From positions 1 through 57,017 of the forward strand of contig DXWI01000015.1 in assembly GCA_019416935.1 (NCBI GenBank): 57,017 bases of DNA, written 5' to 3'. Numbering within the stretch: the stretch's first letter is position 1; each line of letters starts with the position of its first letter. Position numbers and translations under genes: made by a program. Shown here piece by piece: positions 1 to 8,317 of this stretch. The notes beneath the pieces are model-generated. The model was not told where the DNA came from and ran no database searches. It worked only from the letters and a program-made list of their open reading frames with translations. The DNA comes from Clostridiales bacterium (GTDB taxonomy: Bacteria > Bacillota > Clostridia > Christensenellales > CAG-138).

Positions 1-128
1 CCCTCAGTCCTTCGCTTTCTTCCGTCCCTCGCGACAGCTTCTGTAGTATAGCAAACGGATTCATGAATGTCAACACCTTTTTTTCGTTTTTTTCAAAAAA
101 ACTTTTGGAATCGGTTTTTAAGCTCTCG

Positions 129-157
129 TTGACAAGCGCTTTTCGTTACGGTATCCT
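129..157 (+). promoter_or_regulatory. sigma-A promoter of alaS
   Basis: A TTGACA box at 129-134 is followed after 17 bases by TATCCT at 152-157. The predicted transcript starts about 40 bases before the ATG at 207, too short a leader for a T-box riboswitch. A better-looking TATAAT at 162-167 has no -35 box at the right distance. The first 60 bases of the window hold nothing I can assign. Confidence 0.6.
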
Positions 158-206
158 ATTATATAATGCAAAATGGAAAGTTTGGTTTGTAAGGAGTACA
201 CAAGAT

Positions 207-2003
207 ATGAAAGCATTGACCTCCAAAGAGCTTCGGCAGCTTTATTTGGACTTTTTCCGTTCCAAGGGCCACGCCATTATTGAGAGCGCTTCCCTGATTC
301 CAGAAAATGATCCGACCGTTCTGTTCACCACAGCCGGCATGCATCCGCTCGTCCCTTATCTAATGGGTGAAAAGCATCCGGAGGGCGTGCGCCTCGCAGA
401 CGTACAGAAATGCCTGCGCACCGGAGATATTGACGAGGTCGGCGACACCTCGCACTGTACGTTTTTTGAAATGCTCGGCAACTGGTCGCTCGGCGATTAT
501 TTCAAGAAGGAATCCATCGCGTTCTCGTGGGAGTTTCTCACCAGCGAAGAATGGCTCGGAATCGACCCGGACAAGCTGTACTTTACCTGCTTTGCCGGTG
601 ACAGCGATGCCCCGCAGGATACGGTTGCACACGACCGCTGGGTGGAGATGGGTGTAGATCCCTCCCATATCGTTTACCTGCCCAAGAAGAACAACTGGTG
701 GGGACCCGCGGGACAGACCGGTCCCTGCGGCCCCGACACCGAGATCTTCTACGACACCGGCAGAGCGCCCTGCGGCCCGGATTGTAAGGCCGGCTGTGAC
801 TGCGGCAAGTACCTCGAGATCTGGAACAACGTGTTCATGGAATATAATAAAGTAGCGGATGGCGTGTACGAACCGCTCGCTCAAAAAAACGTGGACACCG
901 GCATGGGGCTTGACCGCACGATTGCCACGCTGCAGGGCGTGGAGAGCGTTTATGATACGGACGCATTCTCCAGCATTCTCGCCGCGATCGCCCGGCTCTC
1001 CGACAAGCAGTATCGCGACGATGCGGAAACGACGCGAGCTTTCCGCATCATTGCAGACCATGTGCGCTCTGCGACGTTCCTGCTCGGCGATCGCCGTCCG
1101 GTTACGCCGTCCAATGTGGATCAGGGCTATATCCTGCGCCGGCTGATCCGCCGCGCCATTCGGTACGCCATGCAGCTAGGCATTCCGGACGGCAGCCTGC
1201 ACATCATTGCCGAAGCCGTCATCGACCAGTACGGTGCGTTTTACCACGAGCTGGCCGACGCCAGAGAAACGATCATCGCGGAGCTCAACAAGGAGGAGCA
1301 GCGCTTTGCATCCGCACTCAAAAAGGGCATCAAGGAGTTTGCCCGTCTCAGCGCACAGTTGACGGACAAGCGCATCGACGGCCCGTCCGCGTTTCATCTG
1401 TACGATACATTCGGTTTCCCGATCGAGTTTACAAAGGAGTTGGCTGCGGAGCAGGGTTTCACGGTGGACGAGGAGGGCTTTGCCGCCGCGTTCCGCGCAC
1501 ATCAGGAAAAATCGCACGCCGGCGCGGAGCAGCGCTTTAAGGGCGGTCTGGCCGACAACACCGAGGCGACCACCGCGCTGCATACGGCAACGCATCTGCT
1601 GCAGGCGGGCCTTCGCAAGGTGCTCCACGACGATACCGTTTCCCAGCGCGGCAGCAATATCACGGCGGAACGCCTGCGCTTCGACTTCAGCTTTGGCCGG
1701 AAGGTCACGCCGGAGGAACTGCGCGAGGTGGAGGCATTCGTCAATGCCGCGATTGCGGCGGACGTAACGGTGACGTGCGAAGAAATGACCGTCGAGGAAG
1801 CAAAGGCCGCCGGCGCCATCGGTCTCTTTGAGAGCCGCTACGGCGCCAAGGTCAAGGTGTACACCGTTCCCGGCTACAGCAAGGAGATCTGCGGCGGGCC
1901 GCATGTGCAGCATACGGCCGAGCTCGGCAAATTTGTCATTAAGAAGGAAGAGGCCTCCTCGGCGGGCGTTCGCCGCATCAAGGCCGTTCTGATTCAAGAC
2001 TGA
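207..2003 (+). CDS. alaS: Short-form alanyl-tRNA synthetase lacking the C-Ala domain
   Basis: Charges tRNA-Ala with alanine in the cytoplasm. The class II catalytic domain fills the N-terminal part (TFFEMLGNWSLGDYFK, and DTGMGLDR for motif 3), then the tRNA-recognition region, then an AlaX-like editing domain with zinc-binding H459-x3-H463 and C562-x3-H566 that clears mischarged Ser or Gly. At 598 residues it is far shorter than the usual roughly 870; the protein stops right after the editing domain, so the C-terminal oligomerisation/tRNA-elbow domain is absent. The ATG at 207 is chosen because AAGGAG lies at 191-196 and the conserved N-terminus begins there; the frame stays open upstream to 63 without family similarity. 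Compact AlaRS of this type are, to my recollection, present in other Clostridia, so this is probably a real variant and not a truncation. Confidence 0.9.
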   Translation: MKALTSKELRQLYLDFFRSKGHAIIESASLIPENDPTVLFTTAGMHPLVPYLMGEKHPEGVRLADVQKCLRTGDIDEVGDTSHCTFFEMLGNWSLGDYFKKESIAFSWEFLTSEEWLGIDPDKLYFTCFAGDSDAPQDTVAHDRWVEMGVDPSHIVYLPKKNNWWGPAGQTGPCGPDTEIFYDTGRAPCGPDCKAGCDCGKYLEIWNNVFMEYNKVADGVYEPLAQKNVDTGMGLDRTIATLQGVESVYDTDAFSSILAAIARLSDKQYRDDAETTRAFRIIADHVRSATFLLGDRRPVTPSNVDQGYILRRLIRRAIRYAMQLGIPDGSLHIIAEAVIDQYGAFYHELADARETIIAELNKEEQRFASALKKGIKEFARLSAQLTDKRIDGPSAFHLYDTFGFPIEFTKELAAEQGFTVDEEGFAAAFRAHQEKSHAGAEQRFKGGLADNTEATTALHTATHLLQAGLRKVLHDDTVSQRGSNITAERLRFDFSFGRKVTPEELREVEAFVNAAIAADVTVTCEEMTVEEAKAAGAIGLFESRYGAKVKVYTVPGYSKEICGGPHVQHTAELGKFVIKKEEASSAGVRRIKAVLIQD

Positions 2004-2020
2004 TGAACACCGTGTACCAT

Positions 2021-2055
2021 CCGGAGCAGCTCAGGATTTTCCCGCGCTGCTCCGG
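2021..2055 (+). terminator. Stem-loop after alaS, possible weak terminator
   Basis: CCGGAGCAGC at 2021-2030 pairs perfectly with GCTGCTCCGG at 2046-2055. The following bases (GTCTGTTTGG) are only mildly T-rich, so termination is uncertain. The rest of the 336-base gap up to 2339 shows no convincing gene or complete promoter. Confidence 0.35.
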
Positions 2056-2339
2056 GTCTGTTTGGGCACCGATTCTTGCGGTGTGTTGCCGCAGCGCTTT
2101 TCCCTTTGTGGAGTTTTCTCTCCCGTTTTTCAGCGGAGCGGCCCCCTGTTTTGGGTCGGCATGGATTCTGCGCCGCGGCGAGCGTCGGGCGTTATTGTGT
2201 TGACCTTCCCTGCGCTCCCTTTCACAAGCCCGACGTTTTCTGGCCGTACCATTCTTCTCCCCGTGAATCCTCTCCGCTTCTGCCAGTCATGCCGCCGGCA
2301 AAGCGATTTCAGTACCATACGAACAATAGGAGTATTCGG

Positions 2340-3596
2340 ATGAACCAACAAACAAGCGGCAAGGCGCACCGCCTGTTGCCCGCGCTGCTGGCTTTCGCCT
2401 GCTTTCTGATGCACATGAGCGGTTCGCTCTATTACAATGCCTTTGGGCCGGAAGTCCCGCTTATGATGGACTTTTTTGGCAGAACGGAAAGCCAGATCGG
2501 TCTGGTTCTGACCGTTCAGGCCGTTGGTACGCTCGTAGCCTCGGTGTTTTTGGCACTCTTTGGTGAGCGATACAACAAAATCTATGTGGTCTGCGCGGGT
2601 CTCGGCACGCTGTCCGTGTGCTCTGTGGCCATCTATCTGCTCTCCGTACTCTTCCCGATGGGGCAGGCGCGCACCGCCATCGGCTACCTCGCGCTGCTCT
2701 GCATCGCATTTATCGGCGGCGTCGGCTTTACGGGCGTCGACCTGATGATCAACGGCGTCATCAACGACGTCTATCCGCGCACACGCGCCACGCTGCTCCC
2801 GATTGCGCATGCGTTCTATGGGCTGGGCGCCATGGTCATTCCGCTGATCGTGTCCCGTCTGGTGGATCCGGCGCGGCCGGAGAGCTTTTCAACGCCCTAT
2901 CTGGTCATTGGGCTGGTCGCCGCGGCAGTAGTGGCGCTGATGCTGGTAACGGGCAACCATTACCGCAGCGAAACGCCCTATGCCGACATGCGGGCGCTAC
3001 GGCAGCGCGCGAGCGAAAACCCTGCCGAGATCTTCCGCGAAGGGCGTTCCTGGCTGTTCCTGTTGGCCTTTGGCCTGAATTTTATGCTGCTCTCCGGCGT
3101 CAGCGCCTGGCTGGTCACCTATGCGCAGCGTGCGCTGGCATTCGATTATGCCTCGGCCAACGTCTTGATGACGCTGTTCTTTGGCGGCGCGCTGGTGATG
3201 CGGTTCGCTTCGCCGTTGATCTTTCGGTTCATGCCGATCCGCCGATATGTCGTGCTCATGCCGGTGCTTGCGGCCGTCACGCTGGGCGTCGGCTTCGCCA
3301 TCGGCAACGCGAGCCTGCTGTATGTGCTGCTGCCGCTCGGCGGTTTTTTCCAGGGTGGACTGATCGGCGCAATGATGCTCATCTGCTGCGACGCTTTTCC
3401 GGAGCGCAGTGCCTCGGCAGCCTCACTCGCCTCGTTTGCCATCGGAATCTCCACGATGACAACGCCGGCCATCATGGGCGCCATCGCCGAACGCTTCGGC
3501 TTCTCCATCCCCATGCTGGGCATCTGTGTTTCAATGCTGCTCTCCGCGCCCATCATGTGGCTGGCCATGCGGGAGCGCAGGGTTCGAAAGGAATGA
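2340..3596 (+). CDS. Major facilitator superfamily permease
   Basis: A 418-residue polytopic membrane protein with about twelve hydrophobic segments in two six-helix halves separated by a charged loop around residues 205-230, the typical MFS plan. A basic GERYNK-type turn follows the second helix, as in the conserved MFS loop 2-3. The substrate cannot be read from sequence; the protein resembles the broad fucose/sugar- or drug-transporter-like MFS groups. The ATG at 2340 is preceded by TAGGAG at 2328-2333; the open frame extends upstream to 2076 but that part is not hydrophobic or conserved. The amidase gene starts 7 bases after its stop, so the two are probably cotranscribed. Confidence 0.85.
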   Translation: MNQQTSGKAHRLLPALLAFACFLMHMSGSLYYNAFGPEVPLMMDFFGRTESQIGLVLTVQAVGTLVASVFLALFGERYNKIYVVCAGLGTLSVCSVAIYLLSVLFPMGQARTAIGYLALLCIAFIGGVGFTGVDLMINGVINDVYPRTRATLLPIAHAFYGLGAMVIPLIVSRLVDPARPESFSTPYLVIGLVAAAVVALMLVTGNHYRSETPYADMRALRQRASENPAEIFREGRSWLFLLAFGLNFMLLSGVSAWLVTYAQRALAFDYASANVLMTLFFGGALVMRFASPLIFRFMPIRRYVVLMPVLAAVTLGVGFAIGNASLLYVLLPLGGFFQGGLIGAMMLICCDAFPERSASAASLASFAIGISTMTTPAIMGAIAERFGFSIPMLGICVSMLLSAPIMWLAMRERRVRKE

Positions 3597-3603
3597 GCGC
3601 AAT

Positions 3604-4503
3604 ATGAGGAAACAGACACGCTTGCTTCAAACAACCATCGCATGGGGCTGCTGCGCCATGTTGGGCCTTGCCCTGTGCGGCTGCCGCGCGCCCGCGCCTG
3701 TTTCCGTCGCCAAAACGCCCTCCGCACCATCCACGCCGACTGCCGCGCCATCGACGGCCGTTCCGCTCACGATCATTCCGCCGGCGACCATCTCTCCGGT
3801 AGCGACGCCTTCCCCGGAACCAACGGCGCCCGTCCTGCCGCTCACCGGTATTGTCATCGGCATTGATCCCGGTCACCAACGCATCTATGATCCAAAGCTT
3901 GAACCCATCGCGCCGGGTTCGGACAAAAAGAAGCAGCGCGTGGCCGGCGGCGCACGCGGCGTGCGCACGCGTACCTATAAATATGAAGTCAATCTTTCCG
4001 TCGGACTGCTGCTTCGCGATCAACTCGAGGCGGCAGGCGCAACCGTATACATGACGCGAACAACGCATGACGTCAACATCTCCAACAAGGAGCGTGCAGA
4101 ATTTATGAATCAACATGCGGTGGATCTGGGCATTCGCCTGCACTGCAACCGCTCAAGCGACGCCAAAAAGCACGGCGCATATATTCTGATCCCCGCAGAA
4201 CACCGCACCGACTGGTATGAGGAAAATCTTCTGGCCGCGACATGTGTCATCACCCGCTATTGCGCCGTTACAGGGATCGATATGGCCTCTAAGAACGGCA
4301 TTGCGACACGGGGTGACCAGACCGGATTCAACTGGTGTACAAGGCCGACATTCTGCATCGAAATGGGATATATGAGCAATGTCAACGAGGACGCGCTGCT
4401 GGCAAACCCGGATTTTCAAAAAACAATGGCGCAGGGTCTGTATGAGGGTATCCTGTCCTATTTCTGTCCGGATGCAGCCGAAAGCGTTTGCCCCGCAACG
4501 TAA
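3604..4503 (+). CDS. N-acetylmuramoyl-L-alanine amidase (Amidase_3), lipoprotein
   Basis: Cuts the bond between N-acetylmuramic acid and the stem peptide of peptidoglycan, outside the membrane. The 299-residue protein has a signal peptide ending in a lipobox-like LCGC (Cys27), a Pro/Thr/Ala-rich linker to about residue 80, then an Amidase_3 domain. Zinc ligands are visible as His91 in IDPGHQ, the Glu of YKYEVN and the His of RLHCN; the catalytic Glu is in CIEMGYMSN. This is CwlD/AmiC type. The start at 3604 follows GAAAGGA about 11 bases upstream and gives a complete signal peptide. It lies directly behind the MFS gene and ends just before the duplicated hairpin at 4545. Confidence 0.9.
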   Translation: MRKQTRLLQTTIAWGCCAMLGLALCGCRAPAPVSVAKTPSAPSTPTAAPSTAVPLTIIPPATISPVATPSPEPTAPVLPLTGIVIGIDPGHQRIYDPKLEPIAPGSDKKKQRVAGGARGVRTRTYKYEVNLSVGLLLRDQLEAAGATVYMTRTTHDVNISNKERAEFMNQHAVDLGIRLHCNRSSDAKKHGAYILIPAEHRTDWYEENLLAATCVITRYCAVTGIDMASKNGIATRGDQTGFNWCTRPTFCIEMGYMSNVNEDALLANPDFQKTMAQGLYEGILSYFCPDAAESVCPAT

Positions 4504-4544
4504 AGGAACGGCCTTTGTAGGTCGAAAGAACTTGCAAAATTTCA

Positions 4545-4571
4545 AAAAGCCCATTCTCTCGAATGGGCTTT
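4545..4571. repeat. Left direct repeat: terminator hairpin flanking element copy 1
   Basis: AAAGCCCATTC (4546-4556), loop TCTC, GAATGGGCTTT (4561-4571): a perfect 11-bp stem. The same 27 bases recur at 4774-4800. Read leftwards, its outer side runs into TTTTTGAAA, a good T-tract; its inner side runs into element sequence (CAGC). It lies just downstream of the amidase gene. Confidence 0.85.
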
Positions 4572-4773
4572 CAGCTTGTTAAAAAAGTGACGATGCGAAC
4601 CGCTCCGTTGGTTGGCGCACGGGAATTGCGCAGGAAGAACCAAAATATCCGTCAAAAGCAGCGACTTGTACGGTGCTTTTGACACCTTGCTTGCAGGTTT
4701 GCAGCGTCAAACCTGCAAGTGTATCCCTGCTGCAGCAGAAGCCCCGTCAAAAAACGGAATTTTGTGACGACCT
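4572..4773 (+). mobile_element. 202-bp structured intergenic element, copy 1
   Basis: A non-coding stretch matching the reverse complement of 40053-40254 over exactly 202 bases with about 19 mismatches and no gaps in my hand alignment. It contains nested inverted repeats: GTCAAAAGCA/TGCTTTTGAC, CTTGCAGGTTTG/CAAACCTGCAAG and CGTCA/TGACG, plus a weaker CGAACCG hairpin. The motif GTCAAA recurs, and differences between copies fall mainly in loops. It begins CAGCTTGT and ends CGACCT, directly inside two identical terminator hairpins. No protein is encoded. It could be a MITE-like element, a structured RNA gene or a REP-type repeat; mobility is inferred only from the flanking duplication. Confidence 0.75.
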
Positions 4774-4800
4774 AAAAGCCCATTCTCTCGAATGGGCTTT
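4774..4800. repeat. Right direct repeat: terminator hairpin of mnmE side
   Basis: Identical to 4545-4571: AAAGCCCATTC, loop TCTC, GAATGGGCTTT. On the plus strand it runs into TTTTTCC. It ends 9 bases from the mnmE stop and probably terminates that operon on the minus strand. Confidence 0.85.
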
Positions 4801-4808
4801 TTCCTTGC

Positions 4809-6128
4809 TTATTTCCCGACGCAGAAGCGGGAGAAAATGCGGTCGATCACGGCGTCGTCCACATCCGTTCCGGTGATCTCACCGAGAAAATGGAGCGCCG
4901 TTCGGATATCGGTTGCGGTGCAGTCGAGCTCTCCGGCCATCATTGCCGAATCCACAGCGAGGCGCGCCCGCTCCAGCGCATGCAGATGCCGCTCGTTGGT
5001 GATGCCGGCCGCATCCGAACGGCTTGGCCCCGCCAGCGCAAGAATCCGCTCGGAAAGTGCTTCCAGTCCAGTCTCCATTTTTGCGCTCACCGCAACGGCT
5101 ACCGCTTCGATCTGATCGGGCAGCTTGCAGCAGCACGGCAAATCCGACTTGTTCTTGACCACGATTCGCGTCATGCCGGCCGTCTCGTCGATGAGCGCCC
5201 TGTCCTCCGGCGCAAGCGGCATGGAGGAATCCACCAGCACGAGTACAATATCCGCCGTTTCCAGCGCCTTCCATGCGCGCGTTACGCCGATGCGCTCCAC
5301 CTCATCCGCTGCATCCCGGATGCCAGCAGTGTCGAGCAGGCGCACCGGCACGCCGCGAATCGACGTCCGCTCATCGAGCACATCGCGCGTGGTACCCGCC
5401 GCGCTCGTCACAATGGCGCGTTCCTGACCGAGCAGTGCGTTCAGCAGCGACGACTTGCCGACGTTCGGCCGGCCGAGAATGACCACCTGCATGCCGTCGC
5501 GCAGCACGCGCCCGCGCCGTCCATCCGCCAGCAGCCGCTCCATGCGGCTGTGAGCGGCCGAAAGCTGTTCCGGCAGCGCCGCATAGGCGTCCGCTTCCGC
5601 CTCCTCCGGGTAATCGACGGCGGCGTCGATGCCGGAAAGCGCGTCCAGCAGGAGCGACTCGATCGAGGCGACCTCGCGGCTGACGCTGCCATGGAGCTGC
5701 TGCATCGCCGCCTTCAGGCTCTGCTGTGCACCCGCCGTGATCACATCCATGACCGCCTCCGCCTGCGACAAATCCATTTTTCCGTTCAGGAATGCACGGC
5801 GCGTGAATTCGCCGCCCTCGGCCGGGCGAAAACCCAGGCGGGAGAGCAGCGCCAAAATGTGCTGCACGGTCTGCCCGCCGCCATGGCAGTCGATCTCCAC
5901 CATGTTCTCGCCGGTATAGGAATGCGGCGCGGGAAAAAACACCGCCATACTGTCATCGACCGTCTCCGTACCGTCCAAAACGCGCACAAAGCGCAGTTCG
6001 CGCGGCGTTTTCGTGATATCGGCCGACAGGATGCGGGCGGTCTCTCCGGCCTCCGGGCCGGAAATGCGCAGAACGGCAATGGCGCCGCCGATAGCGCTTG
6101 CCGGCGCGTAAATGGTATCCTCTCTCAT
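4809..6128 (-). CDS. mnmE: tRNA modification GTPase MnmE (TrmE)
   Basis: With MnmG it makes the 5-carboxymethylaminomethyl modification on wobble uridine of several tRNAs. The 439-residue protein has the N-terminal folate-binding domain (REDTIYAPASA), a helical domain, an inserted Ras-like G domain (GRPNVGKSS P-loop, DTAGIR switch II, NKSD) and ends in the catalytic FCVGK tail, matching the family FCIGK motif. The ATG at 6128 follows GGAGAG with a 6-base gap; an in-frame start nine codons upstream lacks support. It is last in the rpmH operon. The usual next gene, mnmG, is absent here: the gene faces a convergent amidase and a repeat element. Confidence 0.95.
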   Translation of the reverse strand: MREDTIYAPASAIGGAIAVLRISGPEAGETARILSADITKTPRELRFVRVLDGTETVDDSMAVFFPAPHSYTGENMVEIDCHGGGQTVQHILALLSRLGFRPAEGGEFTRRAFLNGKMDLSQAEAVMDVITAGAQQSLKAAMQQLHGSVSREVASIESLLLDALSGIDAAVDYPEEAEADAYAALPEQLSAAHSRMERLLADGRRGRVLRDGMQVVILGRPNVGKSSLLNALLGQERAIVTSAAGTTRDVLDERTSIRGVPVRLLDTAGIRDAADEVERIGVTRAWKALETADIVLVLVDSSMPLAPEDRALIDETAGMTRIVVKNKSDLPCCCKLPDQIEAVAVAVSAKMETGLEALSERILALAGPSRSDAAGITNERHLHALERARLAVDSAMMAGELDCTATDIRTALHFLGEITGTDVDDAVIDRIFSRFCVGK

Positions 6129-6155
6129 GATGCTCTCTCCGAACGTTCCTAACAC

Positions 6156-6183
6156 AAAAGCGCCGTCCGACCGGACGGCGCTC
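6156..6183 (-). terminator. Hairpin between jag and mnmE
   Basis: On the minus strand, GCGCCGTCCG pairs with CGGACGGCGC around a 2-base loop and is followed by TTTTG. It may attenuate transcription into mnmE, lowering it relative to the upstream genes. Confidence 0.7.
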
Positions 6184-6192
6184 TGTTGTTTC

Positions 6193-6990
6193 TTACCGAT
6201 CCGGCGTAATGATCACCCGGCGGTTCGGTTCCTCGCCCTCGCTGTGCGTGGTCACGCCTCGAAAGCCCTGCAGAGCGCTGTGCAGAATGCGGCGCTCATA
6301 GGGGTTCATCGGCTCCATCGCAACGGCACGGCCCGTAGCGCGCACCTGCGACGCCGTTTTCCGCGCCAGCCGGCACAACGTCTCCTCGCGGCGCGAGCGA
6401 TAGCCCTCCGTGTCCAGCGTAATGCGCTGGTATTCCGACGACGTGCGGTTGACGTGCAGCGAAACGAGATACTGCAGCGCATCCAGCGTTTCGCCCCGAC
6501 GGCCGATCAGCAGGCCCATGGAATCGGCATCGATTCTGAGGCGCAGCCCGTTATCGGTATTGGCCGCGAACACGCGCGCCTGCACGCCCATCTTTTCGAG
6601 CAGTTCGCTGAGAAACCTGCCCGCGGGCAGTTCTTTGGCGAGTTCCTCGCTGTAGTCGAACACCTCGTCCGCTTCCATGTCCGGCCTTCTGCCGCGGTTG
6701 CCGCGATCACGCCCGCCGCGGCAGCTGCCGCGATCCCCGCGTTCTTCCCGTTCCGCGCGCGGCCGGTCATCCTCTTCGCGCTTCTTGTACTGCTCCAGAT
6801 CCGGCACAACGGGCGCTTCGCGCTCGGTCAGCCGCACGATGGCGAGCTTGGAACCAAAGCCAAACAAGCCCTTTGTCTCTGTTTGCAGCGTCTCAATTTC
6901 GACCTCATCGATCGTCACGCCCATCTCCGTGAGTCCATGGAAAATGGCTTCATCGACCGTGCGGCCCGAAAACTCGATACTTCTTCTCAT
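6193..6990 (-). CDS. jag: RNA-binding protein Jag/KhpB (SpoIIIJ-associated)
   Basis: A 265-residue cytoplasmic RNA-binding protein linked to cell elongation and sporulation in relatives. An N-terminal Jag_N domain (EFSGRTVDEAI..., residues 1-50) is followed by an Arg/Glu/Gly-rich linker around 60-105, a KH domain with GRRGETLDALQYL in place of GxxG-containing loops, and a C-terminal R3H domain ending ...RRILHSALQGFRGVTTHSEGEEPNRRVII. Its ATG overlaps the yidC stop as ATGA, the conserved yidC-jag coupling. The linker (RGDRGSCRGGRDRGNRGRR) is unusually RG-rich and may itself bind RNA. Confidence 0.93.
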   Translation of the reverse strand: MRRSIEFSGRTVDEAIFHGLTEMGVTIDEVEIETLQTETKGLFGFGSKLAIVRLTEREAPVVPDLEQYKKREEDDRPRAEREERGDRGSCRGGRDRGNRGRRPDMEADEVFDYSEELAKELPAGRFLSELLEKMGVQARVFAANTDNGLRLRIDADSMGLLIGRRGETLDALQYLVSLHVNRTSSEYQRITLDTEGYRSRREETLCRLARKTASQVRATGRAVAMEPMNPYERRILHSALQGFRGVTTHSEGEEPNRRVIITPDR

Positions 6991-7967
6991 TTCTTATCCA
7001 CCTCGATTGCAACAGACTGCTTCGCAAAGCCCTTGTTGATAAAGAATGTCGTCAGCATGGAGATCACGTTGCTGACCGTCCAATACAGTGCAAACGCCGC
7101 GTTCGTGCTCAGGCAGAAGAAGAACGTCATCGCCGGCATCAGCCACGTCATCATCTTGTTGGATCCGGCGGTGCTGGCCGCCTGGGGCTGGCCGCGCTGC
7201 ATGAGCCATGTGGACAGGAACGTCGTTCCGCAGCAGAGGATCGGGAACAGGAACCAGCCGTTGTTATAGCCGGCATACAGATCCACGCACGGCTGCACGA
7301 TCGCATTGTACTTTGCGACCAGCTCCTCGGTGAGGTCTGCAATCACCACGCCGTTGGCGGCATTCTTGGCCGTGCTCTCTACAAAGAAGCCCAGGTTTTT
7401 GAACAGTTCCAGCGCTTCCGGATGCTCGGAAAAATAGAACAGGCGATGGATTTCCGTGCCCTTGAACAGCATTTGTGCCGACGAAATGACCGGTTGGAAG
7501 CCATTGTCCGGCTGCCACATGTTGTTCACCCAGAGGAAATGGAAGTTCTTGAACAGTTCGACGCCCGCATCCGGATCGTTCTCGAGCGTGACGATCAGAT
7601 GCACCATCATCTCGTTGCCCCATTGACGGAACGCCGCGATGAACACGAAGAACAGCGGCATGGTGAACAGCATCGGCAGACAGCCGCCAAACATGGAGAC
7701 GTTGTTCTCCTTCATCAGCTTGCTGGATTCGCGCTGCAGCCGCTGCGGATCGTTTTCGTATTTTTTACGGAGCTTGTCCAGCTGCGGCTGAATGGCCGTC
7801 ATCTTCATGGACGACTTGCGCGACTTGATGTCGCCGATGACCGTGATCGCCTTGATAATGAGCGTAGAGATGATGACGGTCAACACAATGCTCTGGCCGG
7901 TGACGGTTTCAAACAGCCACCGCATTCCCAGAAAGACACCCTGTGTCAGAAAAAAATCACCTTGCAA
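6987..7967 (-). CDS. yidC: Membrane protein insertase YidC/OxaA (SpoIIIJ)
   Basis: Inserts membrane proteins alone or with Sec. The 326-residue protein has a hydrophobic segment near residues 15-40, a charged cytoplasmic hairpin (KSRKSSMKMTAIQPQLDKLRKKYENDPQ), and further membrane segments, as in the 60KD_IMP family. The hydrophilic groove Arg is in the DIKSRKSSMK region. A TTG start at 7965-7967 is chosen because GGAGGG lies 7 bases upstream. A large extracellular insert (about 130-240) between transmembrane segments is longer than in Bacillus SpoIIIJ. It sits between yidD and jag in the conserved order. Confidence 0.93.
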   Translation of the reverse strand: MQGDFFLTQGVFLGMRWLFETVTGQSIVLTVIISTLIIKAITVIGDIKSRKSSMKMTAIQPQLDKLRKKYENDPQRLQRESSKLMKENNVSMFGGCLPMLFTMPLFFVFIAAFRQWGNEMMVHLIVTLENDPDAGVELFKNFHFLWVNNMWQPDNGFQPVISSAQMLFKGTEIHRLFYFSEHPEALELFKNLGFFVESTAKNAANGVVIADLTEELVAKYNAIVQPCVDLYAGYNNGWFLFPILCCGTTFLSTWLMQRGQPQAASTAGSNKMMTWLMPAMTFFFCLSTNAAFALYWTVSNVISMLTTFFINKGFAKQSVAIEVDKK

Positions 7968-8008
7968 ATTCGTACCCTCCTCTTGTCAGTCAATGCACCG
8001 ACCGGCAC

Positions 8009-8218
8009 CTACGGCACCGGATCATACCCGCCGCGGCAAAACGGATTGCAACGAAGGATACGCCAAATGGTCAGTGCCATACCCTTCAAAGCACCGTATT
8101 TCTGCAATGCTTCAATTGCGTATTGTGAGCATGTCGGCATGAAGCGGCAGTGGCGAGGAAAGGCCGGAGAGATGTACCGCTGATAGCCGCGCACGATGGC
8201 GATAAGAAACCGTTTCAT
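8009..8218 (-). CDS. yidD: Membrane protein insertion efficiency factor YidD
   Basis: A 69-residue protein of the haemolytic/YidD family that assists YidC. The hallmark IRGYQRYISP-like start, the CRFMPTCSQYAIEAL motif with its Cys residues, and GGYDPVP at the C-terminus are all present. GGAGG precedes the ATG by 7 bases. It lies between rnpA and yidC as usual, although 99 bases separate it from rnpA, where many genomes overlap. Confidence 0.93.
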   Translation of the reverse strand: MKRFLIAIVRGYQRYISPAFPRHCRFMPTCSQYAIEALQKYGALKGMALTIWRILRCNPFCRGGYDPVP

Positions 8219-8317
8219 TCGTTAACCTCCGCTTTGCATAGCGTCCGGCGCCCAGCAGGGGCTCATCGGCTTGCTTTCAAAAAGCCGCCGGCGCAAAACG
8301 GGGTTGGGAACGCACCT

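Noticed and set aside
4545..4800. Duplicated hairpins as a minimal CRISPR array
   Set aside because: Only two repeats with a 202-bp interval that itself recurs elsewhere; no cas genes. No CRISPR array was seen anywhere in the window.
6992..7000. DnaA-box-like TTATCCACC
   Set aside because: A single imperfect box within the yidC/jag coding overlap; no cluster or AT-rich region nearby.
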